Shown piece after piece: positions 20,214 to 29,219 of a DNA stretch of 64,000 nucleotides. Source of the stretch: Nocardioides panacis (GTDB lineage Bacteria > Actinomycetota > Actinomycetes > Propionibacteriales > Nocardioidaceae). The notes under the pieces are model-generated. The model searched no databases. It was given only the letters and a program-made list of their open reading frames with translations, and was not told the DNA's origin. The position numbers and the translations under genes are program-made. Positions within the stretch are counted from its first letter, which is position 1. Every line of letters begins with the position of its first letter. The stretch is taken from assembly GCF_019039255.1 (NCBI RefSeq), contig NZ_CP077062.1, forward strand, positions 3,162,001 through 3,226,000, read 5' to 3'.

Positions 20214-21298
20214 GAGAGCACCACGACGCTGCGCAGCACGTCACCGTCGTGCATCTTGGTGAACGCCGCCTCGACGTCCTCCAGGGCGATCTCCTCGGAC
20301 ACGAACGCGTCCAGGTCGAGCCGTCCCTGCTGGTAGAGGTCGACGAGCATCGGGAAGTCGCGCGAGGGCAGGCAGTCGCCGTACCAGCTGGACTTGAGCG
20401 CGCCGCCCCGGCCGAACACGTCGATGAGCGGGATGTCGGGGATCACCATGTCCGGGGTGGGCACCCCGACGAGCACGACGGTGCCGGCCAGGTCGCGGGC
20501 GTAGAACGCCTGCTTCCAGGTCTCCGGACGCCCGACCGCGTCGATGACCACGTCGGCGCCGTTGCCGCCCGTGAGCGCCTGGATCGCCGCCACGACGTCG
20601 CCGGCACCGGCGTCGACGGTGTGCGTGGCACCGAGGTTCGTGGCCCACTCGAGCTTCTTGGGGTCGAGGTCGACCGCGATGATGGTGCCGGCGCCGGCCA
20701 GCCGGGCGCCGGCGACGGCCGCCGCACCCACCCCGCCGCAGCCGATCACCGCGACGCTCTTGCCGCGGCCCACGTTGCCGGTGTTGATCGCCGCACCGAG
20801 CCCGGCCATCACGCCGCAGCCGAGGAGGCCGACGGCGGCCGGCCGTGCGGACGGGTCGACCTTGGTGCACTGGCCGGCGTGCACCAGCGTCTTGTCGGCG
20901 AACGCGCCGATGCCGAGCGCCGGGGACAGCTCGGTGCCGTCCTCCAGGGTCATCTTGCGGGTGGCGTTGAAGGTGCTGAAGCAGTACCACGGCTCGCCGC
21001 GGGTGCAGGCCCGGCAGGTGCCGCAGACGGCCCGCCAGTTGAGCACCACGAAGTCGCCGGGGGCGACCGAGTCGACGCCCTCGCCGACCGACTCCACGAC
21101 GCCCGCGGCCTCGTGGCCGAGCAGGAACGGGAACTCGTCGTTGATGCCGCCCTCGCGGTAGTGCAGGTCGGTGTGGCAGACCCCGCAGGCGGAGATCGCG
21201 ACGACCGCCTCGCCCGGCCCGGGGTCGGGGATGTTGATCGTCTCGATCGAGACGGGCTCGCCCTTGGCCTTGGCGACCACTCCGCGGACCTGCTGCAT
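20210..21298 (-). CDS. S-(hydroxymethyl)mycothiol dehydrogenase
   Basis: Zinc-dependent medium-chain alcohol dehydrogenase (362 residues) that oxidises the formaldehyde-mycothiol adduct with NAD+ and can reduce S-nitrosomycothiol (AdhE2/MscR family). Visible are catalytic zinc ligands Cys38 and His62-Glu63, structural zinc cysteines 92, 95, 98 and 106, and the Rossmann loop GCGGVG (186-191). Start '[20 protein letters not shown]' is family-typical with AGGAGG just upstream of the ATG. The longer upstream frame is shadow. Implies that the organism makes mycothiol. Confidence 0.92.
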   Translation of the reverse strand: MQQVRGVVAKAKGEPVSIETINIPDPGPGEAVVAISACGVCHTDLHYREGGINDEFPFLLGHEAAGVVESVGEGVDSVAPGDFVVLNWRAVCGTCRACTRGEPWYCFSTFNATRKMTLEDGTELSPALGIGAFADKTLVHAGQCTKVDPSARPAAVGLLGCGVMAGLGAAINTGNVGRGKSVAVIGCGGVGAAAVAGARLAGAGTIIAVDLDPKKLEWATNLGATHTVDAGAGDVVAAIQALTGGNGADVVIDAVGRPETWKQAFYARDLAGTVVLVGVPTPDMVIPDIPLIDVFGRGGALKSSWYGDCLPSRDFPMLVDLYQQGRLDLDAFVSEEIALEDVEAAFTKMHDGDVLRSVVVLS

Positions 21299-21333
21299 GA
21301 ATCCTCCTGCTGTCGGGACGGTGTCCTCGCAGG

Positions 21334-22302
21334 CTAACGGGCGAGCAGAAAACCCATCGCCCCGACGTAGGCCACGACCAGCAGCGCACCCACGGCCTTG
21401 GGCAGCCGGCCGGTGCGCAGACCGACCAGCAGCACCAGCGGGAGCACCGCGGTCACCCCGGCGGTCGTCACGACGAGGTTGTGCCGTCCCAGGCCGAGCG
21501 GGCTGACCAGGGCGGCCAGGCCGAGCGAGACGGTGGCGTTGTAGGCGACCGCGCCGACCGTGCCCGCGACGACGACCTCGGTCAGCCCGCGGCGCCGGGC
21601 CGCCCAGACCAGCGCGACCATCTCGGCGCTGGTGGCGAGCGCGAGCACGGTGAGCCCCACCACGGACTCGGTGAGCCCCAGCGCGTCGACCAGGCCCTCG
21701 GCGCCGCGGACCGCGAGGAAGCCGCCGACCACCATGCCGAGCAGCCCGAGCAGCACCATCAGCAGCGCGCGGCCGGTCGCCTCGTCCCCGGCCCCCTCGC
21801 CGACGTGCAGCCGGTCCTTCTCCTCGAGCTCGGCCATCTCGCCGATCAGCGGTGGCGTCCGCTCCCGGCGCCACACCCAGACGACCCCGGCGACGTACAG
21901 CGCCACCAGGACCGAGCCTTCGAGCCGGTCGAGCACCCCGTTGAGCATGAACAGGTAGGCCACCGCGCCGAGCACGGCCGCCGCGACGCCGTACTCCACG
22001 CTGCGCCGGGTGACCGGCAGCCGGGTGACCAGGGCGGCGAGGCCGAGGGTGAGGGTGAGGATCACCAGGTTCGCGCCGATCGCGTCCCCGGCGGCCAGGG
22101 CCGGGTGCCCCTGCCCGGAGGCCAGCATCGCGGTGACCGCCTCCTCCGGCTCGGCGCCGGCCAGCAGCAGTGCGAGCGCGAGCACGCTGACCCCCAGCCG
22201 GGACGAGGCCGCGGTGACGTTCTCGGCGAAGCCCTCGGCGCCGGCCGTGAGCAGGGCGGCACCGACGACGAGCAGCAGGAGGGCGACCAGGAGGCTGAGC
22301 AC
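21334..22302 (-). CDS. Calcium/cation antiporter (CaCA family, YrbG-like)
   Basis: A 322-residue membrane protein made of two inverted repeats of about five helices. Each repeat has a variant of the alpha motif: '[17 protein letters not shown]' with '[16 protein letters not shown]', and '[17 protein letters not shown]' with '[15 protein letters not shown]'. The canonical GNxxGSN is diverged, so ion selectivity is unclear. The start is the GTG at 22302, since no ATG fits the first helix. It diverges from the sigma factor gene with about 130 bases between. Confidence 0.8.
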   Translation of the reverse strand: MLSLLVALLLLVVGAALLTAGAEGFAENVTAASSRLGVSVLALALLLAGAEPEEAVTAMLASGQGHPALAAGDAIGANLVILTLTLGLAALVTRLPVTRRSVEYGVAAAVLGAVAYLFMLNGVLDRLEGSVLVALYVAGVVWVWRRERTPPLIGEMAELEEKDRLHVGEGAGDEATGRALLMVLLGLLGMVVGGFLAVRGAEGLVDALGLTESVVGLTVLALATSAEMVALVWAARRRGLTEVVVAGTVGAVAYNATVSLGLAALVSPLGLGRHNLVVTTAGVTAVLPLVLLVGLRTGRLPKAVGALLVVAYVGAMGFLLAR

Positions 22303-22429
22303 GGCCTCATCGTCCCGCGCCCGGGCGGCGCGGCGGATGCAACCCGCCGGGCCGGTTCCGCGTCTTGGTGGCAGGGATGCGGAGAGGATGGTGGGACGGG
22401 TGCAGCTGGCAGCCGAGACGGGGGTCGGG

Positions 22430-22957
22430 ATGGCGCCGGACCGGGACGCGGACTTCGCGGCGTACATGGCCGCCCGTCAGCCGAGCCTGCTGCGGACCGC
22501 CTACCTGCTGAGCGGGGACCGGCACACCGCCGAGGACCTGGTGCAGGTGGCGTTCGCGAAGCTGTACCTGTCGTGGGACAAGGTGCAGCGCCGGGAGCTG
22601 GTCGACGGCTACGTCCGCCGGATCCTGGTCAACGAGCACACCTCGCTGTGGCGGCGGGCGTTCACGCGCCGCGAGGTGGTCTCGGGGGCCGTCCCGGAGA
22701 CGCAGACGCTCGACCGCACCGACGACGGCGAGAGCGCGGCGCTGTGGGCGTTCGTGCAGACCCTGCCGCGCAAGCAGCGTGCGGTGATCGTGCTGCGCTA
22801 CTACGAGGAACTCTCGGAGGCGGAGACCGCCGAGGTGCTCGGCGTCTCCGTCGGCACCGTGAAGTCACAGGCCAGTCGGGCGCTCGCCGCGATGCGGTCC
22901 CGCGTCCACGACCACCCCGGGATCGGCCGGGGAACGCCTCGGGAGGAGGAACGATGA
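22430..22957 (+). CDS. SigE-type ECF RNA polymerase sigma factor
   Basis: A 175-residue two-domain sigma factor. Region 2 is 'DFAAYMAARQPSLLRTAYLLSGDRHTAEDLVQVAFAKLY', region 4 'LPRKQRAVIVLRYYEELSEAETAEVLGVSVGTVKSQASRAL', the pattern of the actinobacterial SigE (SigE/SigM-like) ECF group. I take the ATG at 22430, which aligns with the family; the in-frame ATG at 22388 would add 14 residues. The last codon overlaps the next gene (ATGA), so the downstream membrane protein is translationally coupled and likely regulates it or responds to the same signal. Confidence 0.88.
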   Translation: MAPDRDADFAAYMAARQPSLLRTAYLLSGDRHTAEDLVQVAFAKLYLSWDKVQRRELVDGYVRRILVNEHTSLWRRAFTRREVVSGAVPETQTLDRTDDGESAALWAFVQTLPRKQRAVIVLRYYEELSEAETAEVLGVSVGTVKSQASRALAAMRSRVHDHPGIGRGTPREEER

Positions 22958-24156
22958 GCACCCACGACGAGGACCGTCTCGCCCACGGCCTGCGCGAGCG
23001 GGCCGGGGACGTGCAGGGCGCACCGGTGGGCCTGGCCGACGTGCAGCGCAGCGCCCGCGGCATCCAGCGGCGCCGGCGGGCCGTCGGCGGGGTGGTCGCG
23101 GCGGTGGTGCTCGCGGTCGCCGTTCCGGTCGGGCTGAACGCCGCCACCGGCCCCCGGGCCGACCGGCCGGCGGCCCCGGCGACCACCTCGCCGTCGGTGC
23201 CGCCGGTCACGCCGTCGCCCTCGCGGCGGACCGGGGAGCCCGTGCCGCTGACCGTGTCCGGCGCCCCGACGGGCGCCCCGGCGGCACTGGCCTACCTGCG
23301 CGGCACGACGGTGCTGGTCCCCGGCGCCGACCCGGCCGAGCTCCCCGCGGCGTACGACACGGTGGCGGCGTACCGCGGCGGCTGGCTGGCCGTCCAGCGC
23401 CGGCAGGGCACGCCGTACGTCGTCCACCTCGACGCCTCGGGACAGGTCCTCGGCAGCCGGCCGGGCGGCGACCGGATCGTGGTCAGCCAGGACGGCGTCG
23501 AGGTCAGCTGGGTCGAGGGCGACCGGCTGTACCTCGACACCACCAACGGGCACAGCGAGCAGCCGCGGTCGATCGCGCTGCCCGCGGGCGCGTCGGCGAG
23601 CCCGGTCGGGTTCGTCGGGCCCGGCGCGGTCCTGGCCCGGGTGGACGGCCCGGAGGACGACTACTGGGTGACCTCGTTCGAGGACTTCCAGGTGGTCCGG
23701 GGGCTGCTCTCGGTGCGGGCCACCGACGAGTCGCACGGCGTGCTCGGGGCGCAGACGTCGTACAGCAACCAGACGGGCACCTCGTGCTGGGCGCTGCGGA
23801 CCGACGCCGGCGGGGACCCGGAGCCGAAGACCTGCGACTGGACGATCGAGCGGTTCAGCGCCGACGGGGCGCACTTCGCCGGCTACCCCTCCGGCACCGA
23901 CGGGCTCGGCTCGGCGGCGGTGGCGCTGCTGGACTCGGCCACCGCGACGCCGGTCGTCACCTTCCAGCGGCGGGGCGACGGCGTCACGTTCGTCGCCGAC
24001 GTGGCCTGGGAGGACGGGACCCACGCCCTGGCGTCCCTGTACGAGGACGGCCGCTGGTACCTCGTCCGGCTCGGCCTCGACGGCTCGCTGGAGCGGCTCG
24101 ACGAGGCACCCGGGGCCCCCGAGGAGAGCCCGTTCCACTTCGCCGCCCGGCCCTGA
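22954..24156 (+). CDS. Single-pass membrane protein coupled to the SigE-type sigma factor
   Basis: A 400-residue protein not assigned to a named family. About 40 cytoplasmic residues end in 'RRRRAVGG', then a transmembrane segment (44-62), a Pro/Thr/Ser-rich linker (65-100) and a large extracytoplasmic region rich in beta strands, with two Cys (in 'TSCWALR' and 'KTCDWTI') likely forming a disulfide. The layout is that of an anti-sigma or sensor partner, but no classical zinc anti-sigma motif is present. Coupled to the sigma factor by ATGA. It ends at a bidirectional terminator shared with tsaD. Confidence 0.75.
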   Translation: MSTHDEDRLAHGLRERAGDVQGAPVGLADVQRSARGIQRRRRAVGGVVAAVVLAVAVPVGLNAATGPRADRPAAPATTSPSVPPVTPSPSRRTGEPVPLTVSGAPTGAPAALAYLRGTTVLVPGADPAELPAAYDTVAAYRGGWLAVQRRQGTPYVVHLDASGQVLGSRPGGDRIVVSQDGVEVSWVEGDRLYLDTTNGHSEQPRSIALPAGASASPVGFVGPGAVLARVDGPEDDYWVTSFEDFQVVRGLLSVRATDESHGVLGAQTSYSNQTGTSCWALRTDAGGDPEPKTCDWTIERFSADGAHFAGYPSGTDGLGSAAVALLDSATATPVVTFQRRGDGVTFVADVAWEDGTHALASLYEDGRWYLVRLGLDGSLERLDEAPGAPEESPFHFAARP

Positions 24157-24164
24157 GCCCAAAG

Positions 24165-24194
24165 CGCTGGTCGAGGCGCGAGCCTCGACCAGCG
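24165..24194. terminator. Bidirectional hairpin between convergent genes
   Basis: CGCTGGTCGAGGC (24165-24177) and its perfect complement 24182-24194 enclose GCGA. It sits between the ends of the sigma partner (24156, plus) and tsaD (24203, minus) and would serve both transcripts. Confidence 0.8.
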
Positions 24195-24202
24195 GAGGGC
24201 GG

Positions 24203-25267
24203 TCAGGCGAGGACGGACGTCACCGGCAGCGAGGAGTCGGCGGGCAGGTCGAGCGGCGAGGCCTGCCGGCCCCGGGCCACCATCTCCGCGCCCAGCGCGG
24301 CGACCATCGCGCCGTTGTCGGTGCACAGTCCCGGCCGCGGCACCCGGACCCGGATGCCCTTCGCGGCGGCGCGCTCCTCGGCCAGCACCCGGAGCCGGGA
24401 GTTCGCCGCCACCCCGCCGCCGATCAGGATGTCCTCGATGCCCTCGCTGACCGCGGCGTCCACGGCCTTGCGGGTCAGCACGTCGACCACCGCCTCCTGG
24501 AACGAGGCGGCGACGTCGTCGACGGGCACCGGCTCGCCGGACCGCTCGCGGGCCTCGACCCAGCGCGCGACGGCGGTCTTCAGCCCGGAGAACGAGAAGT
24601 CGAACCGGTGCCGCTCCAGGTCGCGCCGCGAGGTGAGGCCGCGCGGGAAGTCGACGTACACCGAGGAGCCGGAGCGGGCAGCCCGGTCGATGTGCGGGCC
24701 GCCGGGGAACGGCAGGCCGAGCAGCCGGGCGACCTTGTCGAACGCCTCGCCGGCGGCGTCGTCGATCGTCGCGCCGAGCGGGACGACGCCCTGGTCCCCG
24801 CCGGTCACGTCGCTGACCCGCAGCAGCGAGGAGTGCCCGCCGCTGACCAGCAGCGCCACGCACGGCGAGGGCAGCGGGCCGTGCTCGAGCTGGTCGACCG
24901 CGACGTGCGCGGCGAGGTGGTTGACCCCGAAGATCGGCTTGCCCAGCCCCACGGCCAGCGCCTTGGCGGCCGCGACCCCGACCAGCAGCGCGCCGGCGAG
25001 GCCCGGGCCGTTGGTCACCGCGATCGCGTCGACGTCGAGCAGCCGGATCCCGGCGTCGGCGCAGGCCCGCTCGATCGTCGGCACCATCGCCTCGAGGTGC
25101 GCCCGGGAGGCGACCTCGGGCACCACGCCGCCGAAGCGCGCGTGCTCCTCGACGCTGGAGGCCACCGCGTCGGCGAGCAGGGTGTTCCCGCGCACGATGC
25201 CGACCCCGGTCTCGTCGCAGGAGGTCTCGATGCCGAGCACGAGGGGCTGGTCCGTCATGAGGGTCAT
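24203..25267 (-). CDS. tsaD: tRNA t6A37 threonylcarbamoyltransferase
   Basis: Transfers the threonylcarbamoyl group from TC-AMP to A37 of ANN-decoding tRNAs, acting with TsaB and TsaE. The 354-residue Kae1/ASKHA protein starts '[16 protein letters not shown]' and has the metal-binding '[12 protein letters not shown]', '[13 protein letters not shown]', '[21 protein letters not shown]' and '[10 protein letters not shown]'. The ATG at 25267 overlaps the rimI stop by ATGA. Last gene of the glmS-to-tsaD run. Confidence 0.97.
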   Translation of the reverse strand: MTLMTDQPLVLGIETSCDETGVGIVRGNTLLADAVASSVEEHARFGGVVPEVASRAHLEAMVPTIERACADAGIRLLDVDAIAVTNGPGLAGALLVGVAAAKALAVGLGKPIFGVNHLAAHVAVDQLEHGPLPSPCVALLVSGGHSSLLRVSDVTGGDQGVVPLGATIDDAAGEAFDKVARLLGLPFPGGPHIDRAARSGSSVYVDFPRGLTSRRDLERHRFDFSFSGLKTAVARWVEARERSGEPVPVDDVAASFQEAVVDVLTRKAVDAAVSEGIEDILIGGGVAANSRLRVLAEERAAAKGIRVRVPRPGLCTDNGAMVAALGAEMVARGRQASPLDLPADSSLPVTSVLA

Positions 25268-25677
25268 TGTGTCGCGCGCTCCATGACGACCGCGTCCGCC
25301 CCGTCCCGGTAGTAGCGCCGGCGCCTGCCGATCTCGGTGAACCCCTCGGCCTCGTAGAACGCGCGCGCCCCCGTGTTGCGCTCGCTGACCTCGAGCAGCA
25401 TCCGCCCGCCGGTGCTCACCGCGGCCAGCAGCCGGTGCGCCAGCCCGGTGCGCCGGTACGTCGCGGCCACCCCGATCCGCTGCAGGTCCACGACGTCGGA
25501 GGACAGCGTCACCGCGTAGCCCACGACGCCGGCGTCCACCGCGACGACCGCCGTCCGCCGCTCGCCGGTCAGCTCCTCGGCGACCGAGCCGGCCGGCCAG
25601 GCGTCCGGGCCGAACAGCTCGGCCTCCAGGTCGGTCACGGCCGGGACGTCGTCAGCGGTCGCCGGGCGCAGGATCAC
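25264..25677 (-). CDS. rimI: Ribosomal protein S18-alanine N-acetyltransferase
   Basis: A 137-residue GNAT that acetylates the N-terminal alanine of S18 in E. coli; in actinobacteria RimI may have wider targets. The motif A loop is '[16 protein letters not shown]' and the family's '[29 protein letters not shown]' follows. The GTG overlaps the tsaB stop (GTGA) and its own stop overlaps tsaD, giving a coupled tsaB-rimI-tsaD trio as in many bacteria. Confidence 0.93.
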   Translation of the reverse strand: MILRPATADDVPAVTDLEAELFGPDAWPAGSVAEELTGERRTAVVAVDAGVVGYAVTLSSDVVDLQRIGVAATYRRTGLAHRLLAAVSTGGRMLLEVSERNTGARAFYEAEGFTEIGRRRRYYRDGADAVVMERATQ

Positions 25678-26312
25678 GAGACGGGCTTGGGCTTCGCGGG
25701 TGCCGCCACGTCCGGGCGCCGGAGGTAGAGCGGCTCCGGGTCGAGCAGCTCGGCGCGCTCGTCGCTCACCACGCGGGCCAGCACCCCGGCGTCCGGGTGC
25801 TCCGGGCCGACGGCGTGCGGGAACGCCTCGGGGTAGAGCAGCGCGCCCGCCCCCACGACCGGCAGCCCGGTGGCGACGTCGGCCGGCTTCGCGACGTGCG
25901 GGCCGTCGAGGCGCACGCCCTGCCCGTCGTACGACGCCCAGTAGACCTCCTTGCGGCGCGCGTCCGTCGCGACCAGGAACGGCCCGTCCACCGCGCCCTC
26001 GTCGACGGCCTGCACCGCGAGCACGTCGAGCGTGCACACGCCGTACACCGGGACCTCCAGCGCGAGCGCCAGCGTCCGCGCGGTGACCAGGCCGACCCGC
26101 AGGCCGGTGAACGGCCCGGGCCCGACGCCGACGGCGATCGCGGTGACGTCCTGGCGGGGCACCCACGCCTCGTCCAGCACCCGGGTGATGCCGGGGGCGA
26201 GCAGCTCGCCCTGGCGGCGGGCGTCGACGACGGTGTGCGAGGCGACGACCCGCTCGCCGTCGTGCAGGGCGACGGTGACGGCCGGGGTGGAGGTGTCGAA
26301 GGCGAGCAGCAC
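25674..26312 (-). CDS. tsaB: t6A biosynthesis protein TsaB
   Basis: Non-catalytic ASKHA paralogue of TsaD that forms the TsaBDE complex for t6A synthesis. The 212 residues open with 'LLAFDTSTPAVTVALHDGE' and contain the family signature 'GVGPGPFTGLRVGLVTARTLA'. Starts at a GTG; the gap to tsaE is 10 bases. The C-terminal 90 residues are less conserved, as usual for TsaB. Confidence 0.95.
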   Translation of the reverse strand: MLLAFDTSTPAVTVALHDGERVVASHTVVDARRQGELLAPGITRVLDEAWVPRQDVTAIAVGVGPGPFTGLRVGLVTARTLALALEVPVYGVCTLDVLAVQAVDEGAVDGPFLVATDARRKEVYWASYDGQGVRLDGPHVAKPADVATGLPVVGAGALLYPEAFPHAVGPEHPDAGVLARVVSDERAELLDPEPLYLRRPDVAAPAKPKPVS

Positions 26313-26322
26313 GCGGACGAGG

Positions 26323-26805
26323 TTACGCGCCCGCGACCGGGCCGAGGTCGACGCCGTTCCAGCGCGGGCCGAGGGCGGTCAGCCTCACCGTGCGGGTCTC
26401 GCCGTCCTCGTCGGCGTGCGCGCGCAGGATCTCGACCTCCAGCCGGTCCTCGGCCAGCTCCTCGGCCACGCCGGTCCCCCACTCCACGACGGTGACCGCG
26501 TCCTCGAGCGAGGTGTCCAGGTCGAGGTCGTCGAGCTCGAGACGGTCGCCGAGCCGGTAGGCGTCGACGTGCACCAGCGCCGGGCCGCCGGACAGCGACG
26601 GGTGCACCCGGGCGATCACGAAGGTGGGCGACGTGACCGCGCCGCGGACCCCCAGTCCGGCGCCCAGGCCCTGGGTGAACGTGGTCTTGCCGGCCCCCAG
26701 GTCGCCGCTGAGGATGAGCAGGTCCCCGGAGCGCAGCAGGGTGGCCAGCCGGACCGCGAGGTCGCGGGTGTCCTCGGCGGTGTCCGCCACGACGGAGAGC
26801 GTCAC
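26323..26805 (-). CDS. tsaE: t6A biosynthesis ATPase TsaE
   Basis: Small P-loop ATPase that powers the TsaBD complex. Walker A is 'GDLGAGKTTFTQGLGAGLG', followed by 'SPTFVIARVH' and 'HVDAYRLGD', with 'VVEWGTG' after; 160 residues. The GTG at 26805 overlaps the stop of the hydrolase gene by GTGA. A much longer in-frame open region upstream is a GC shadow and is not used. Confidence 0.95.
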   Translation of the reverse strand: MTLSVVADTAEDTRDLAVRLATLLRSGDLLILSGDLGAGKTTFTQGLGAGLGVRGAVTSPTFVIARVHPSLSGGPALVHVDAYRLGDRLELDDLDLDTSLEDAVTVVEWGTGVAEELAEDRLEVEILRAHADEDGETRTVRLTALGPRWNGVDLGPVAGA

Positions 26806-27923
26806 GAGACCTGGCTGGTCGGGCCCGCGGCGGCGGCCGCGAGCAGCTCGTCGAGGGCGGTGTTGACCCGGTCCTTCTGCTCCAGGATCACCATGTGCCC
26901 GGCCCCGGCGCACTCGACCAGCTTCGCGCCGCCGATCCGCTGGGCCATCTTGCGGCTGTGCCCGACGGAGGTGAGCACGTCCTCGGTGCCCGAGAGGATC
27001 GTCGTCGGGACCTCCGCGAAGGCCCCCAGGGCGCCGTACTTGTCGAGCGTGTCGAAGTTCGGGAAGAACTCCGCGAGCACCTGGAAGGAGGTGGCGGCCA
27101 GCATGTTGTTCACGAACTCGACGTAGGAGGCCGGCACGTCCCCGCCGAACGCGAACTGCTCGGCGACCAGGAAGCCGATGTTCGAGCCGCGGCGGCGCAG
27201 CGAGTCCACGAGCTGGGGCGCGCGCGCCAGGCCGGCGATCACCCGGGAGCCGACCTGCCCGCCGATGGAGTCGGGGATCAGCCGGCTGACGATGTGGTGG
27301 GTCTTCAGGCCCCCGGCGGTCGTGGACATCAGCGCCACGCCGGTGACCCGCTCGTCGAACAGGTCGCGGTGCCGCTCGGCGAACGCCATGATCGACATGC
27401 CGCCCATCGAGTGGCCGACGAGCACGACCGGCCCCTCGGGGACCAGCTCCTCGATCACCTGCCGGAGGTCGTCGCCGAGCTGGTCGATGGTCGCGTGCGC
27501 CTTGTCCGACCTGCCCGACCGGCCGTGCGAGCGCTGGTCGTAGAACACCAGGCGGTGCTTGCCCCGGAAGTACGCGCGCTGGAAGTGCCAGCAGTCGAGG
27601 TTCAGCGCGTAGCCGTGCACGAAGACGACCGTCGGGTCGGGCGCCACCCGCCGGCGCGGCTTGCCGACCCGGCTCACCGGCCGGGTCTTGGCGGCCTCCT
27701 CGGAGTACGGCGCCACCTCGTCGACCTCGGCGTGCAGGCTCACGCCGTCCTCGGTGCGGACGGTGAGCGCGTCGCTGTGCAGGCTGCCGAGCTCGTCGGC
27801 GCCGGGCGCGCCCGCGCGCCGGGTGTGGTCGACCTTGCGCTCGACGAAGAAGCCGGCGGTCACCGCGGCCGCGGTCGCGCCCATCCCGGCAGCGGCGAGC
27901 CCGAGCCACCGTCGCTTGGTCAT
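26802..27923 (-). CDS. Alpha/beta-hydrolase inserted between alr and tsaE
   Basis: A 373-residue protein with an N-terminal membrane-anchor-like stretch ('RRWLGLAAAGMGATAAAVTAGFF', about 3-27) and an alpha/beta-hydrolase domain: 'FVHGYALNLDCWHFQ' (oxyanion region), nucleophile 'GHSMGGMSI' (Ser in the elbow), and 'CAGAGHMVILEQ' with the catalytic His. Resembles lipase/esterase or haloperoxidase-type hydrolases found at this locus in many actinobacteria. It overlaps alr by ATGA and tsaE by GTGA, so it is embedded in the operon. Substrate unknown. Confidence 0.87.
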   Translation of the reverse strand: MTKRRWLGLAAAGMGATAAAVTAGFFVERKVDHTRRAGAPGADELGSLHSDALTVRTEDGVSLHAEVDEVAPYSEEAAKTRPVSRVGKPRRRVAPDPTVVFVHGYALNLDCWHFQRAYFRGKHRLVFYDQRSHGRSGRSDKAHATIDQLGDDLRQVIEELVPEGPVVLVGHSMGGMSIMAFAERHRDLFDERVTGVALMSTTAGGLKTHHIVSRLIPDSIGGQVGSRVIAGLARAPQLVDSLRRRGSNIGFLVAEQFAFGGDVPASYVEFVNNMLAATSFQVLAEFFPNFDTLDKYGALGAFAEVPTTILSGTEDVLTSVGHSRKMAQRIGGAKLVECAGAGHMVILEQKDRVNTALDELLAAAAAGPTSQVS

Positions 27924-29113
27924 GCGTTCCTCAGTTCCTTCGAGACGTGCCGCCGGACGAACCGGCCACCGATCCTGGTGACGATCTCATAGGAGATCGT
28001 GCCGCAGGCCTCCGCCCAGTCCTGTGCGGTCGGCGCGCCGTCCCGGCCGGAGCCGAAGAGCACCACCGGGTCCCCGGCCGCGAGCTCGTCGTCGCCGAGG
28101 TCCAGCACCAGCTGGTCCATGCAGACCCGGCCCGCGACCTGCCGCTGCCGCCCGCCTGCCAGGACGTGCGCGGTCGAGGAGGCGTGCCGCGGCACCCCGT
28201 CGCCGTACCCCGCCGGCACCAGCCCCAGGAAGGTGTCCCGCGGCGCGGTCCAGCCGTGCCCGTAGGACACGCTCGCGCCGGCCGGCACGTGCTTGACCAG
28301 GGCGAGCCGGGCCCGCACGGTCATCGCCGGCACCAGGCCGAGCTCGGCGGAGGTGACCACGTCGGGTGCCGGCGAGAGGCCGTACGCCGCGATGCCGCAC
28401 CGGACCAGGTCGTAGGAGGACCACGGCCGCAGCAGGGCGCCGGCGGAGTTGGACAGGTGCCGCACCTCCGGCTCGATGCCGACCGCGTCGACGACCTGCA
28501 GGGCGTGCACGAACGCCTTCTCCTGCGCGTCGTTGGCCGGGTGGTCCGGCTCGTCGCTGCAGGCGAAGTGCGACCAGATCCCGGTGACCCGCAGCGCGCC
28601 GACCTGCTCGGCGTCGGCGGCGGCCGCGACCAGGGCCGGCCAGTCCTCCGCGGTGGCCCCGCCACGGCTCAGCCCGGTGTCCACCTTGAGCTGCACCCGG
28701 GCGCGCACGCCGAGCGCGCGGGCGGCGGCGGCGATCTCGTCGACCTCGCGGACGGTGTAGGCGGTCAGGTCGACGCCGGCCTCGACGGGCCGGGTGTAGT
28801 CCTCACCGGGGACGGTCAGCCAGGTCAGGATCGGGCCGGTGTCGCCCGCGGCCCGCAGCGCGAGCGCCTCCTCGATCACGGCGGTGCCGAGCCAGTCGGC
28901 GCCGCCGGCGCGGGCGGCCCGGCCGGACTCGACCAGGCCGTGGCCGTAGCCGTCGGCCTTGACCACCGTCATCATCGCGGCGTCGCCGACCCGGGCCCTC
29001 AGGGTCGCCACGTTGTCGCGGATCGCGTCGAGGTCGACGACGATCTCGGCGCGGGCGTCGGGCGAGGCGGGTGCCCCGGTCGCGGGGAGTGCTGCGGGCT
29101 CTGGCGTGCTCAT
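27920..29113 (-). CDS. alr: Alanine racemase
   Basis: PLP enzyme that makes D-alanine for peptidoglycan. 397 residues; the PLP lysine is Lys52 in 'VVKADGYGHG', and the C-terminal 'SYGHGWTAP' holds the second catalytic Tyr, with 'GRVCMDQLVLDLG' in the C-domain. Start at 29113 (MSTPEP) is preferred to the 18-codon-longer form because GGGAGG lies about 11 bases upstream and the extra residues are unlike the family. A strong hairpin separates it from nnr. Confidence 0.96.
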   Translation of the reverse strand: MSTPEPAALPATGAPASPDARAEIVVDLDAIRDNVATLRARVGDAAMMTVVKADGYGHGLVESGRAARAGGADWLGTAVIEEALALRAAGDTGPILTWLTVPGEDYTRPVEAGVDLTAYTVREVDEIAAAARALGVRARVQLKVDTGLSRGGATAEDWPALVAAAADAEQVGALRVTGIWSHFACSDEPDHPANDAQEKAFVHALQVVDAVGIEPEVRHLSNSAGALLRPWSSYDLVRCGIAAYGLSPAPDVVTSAELGLVPAMTVRARLALVKHVPAGASVSYGHGWTAPRDTFLGLVPAGYGDGVPRHASSTAHVLAGGRQRQVAGRVCMDQLVLDLGDDELAAGDPVVLFGSGRDGAPTAQDWAEACGTISYEIVTRIGGRFVRRHVSKELRNA

Positions 29114-29140
29114 CTCCCGTCCATCCTCCCAAACCCCCGT

Positions 29141-29219
29141 CGACCCGGCGACTCCGGCGCCCGCCACCCCGCCGACCCGGCGACTCTGGCGACGTTTCTC
29201 CGCCAGAGTCGCCGGGTCA
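29141..29219. repeat. Three copies of a 19-base element, two direct and one inverted
   Basis: CGACCCGGCGACTCCGGCG at 29141-29159, the same with one change at 29173-29191, and the second copy's reverse complement at 29201-29219. The pattern suggests a REP-like palindromic element with one extra half. Confidence 0.75.
29174..29218 (-). terminator. Perfect 18-bp hairpin at the end of nnr
   Basis: Arms 29174-29191 and 29201-29218 pair without mismatch around a 9-base loop. The hairpin includes two bases of the nnr stop codon and lies 61 bases before the alr start, so it may terminate or attenuate transcription between nnr and alr. Confidence 0.65.
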
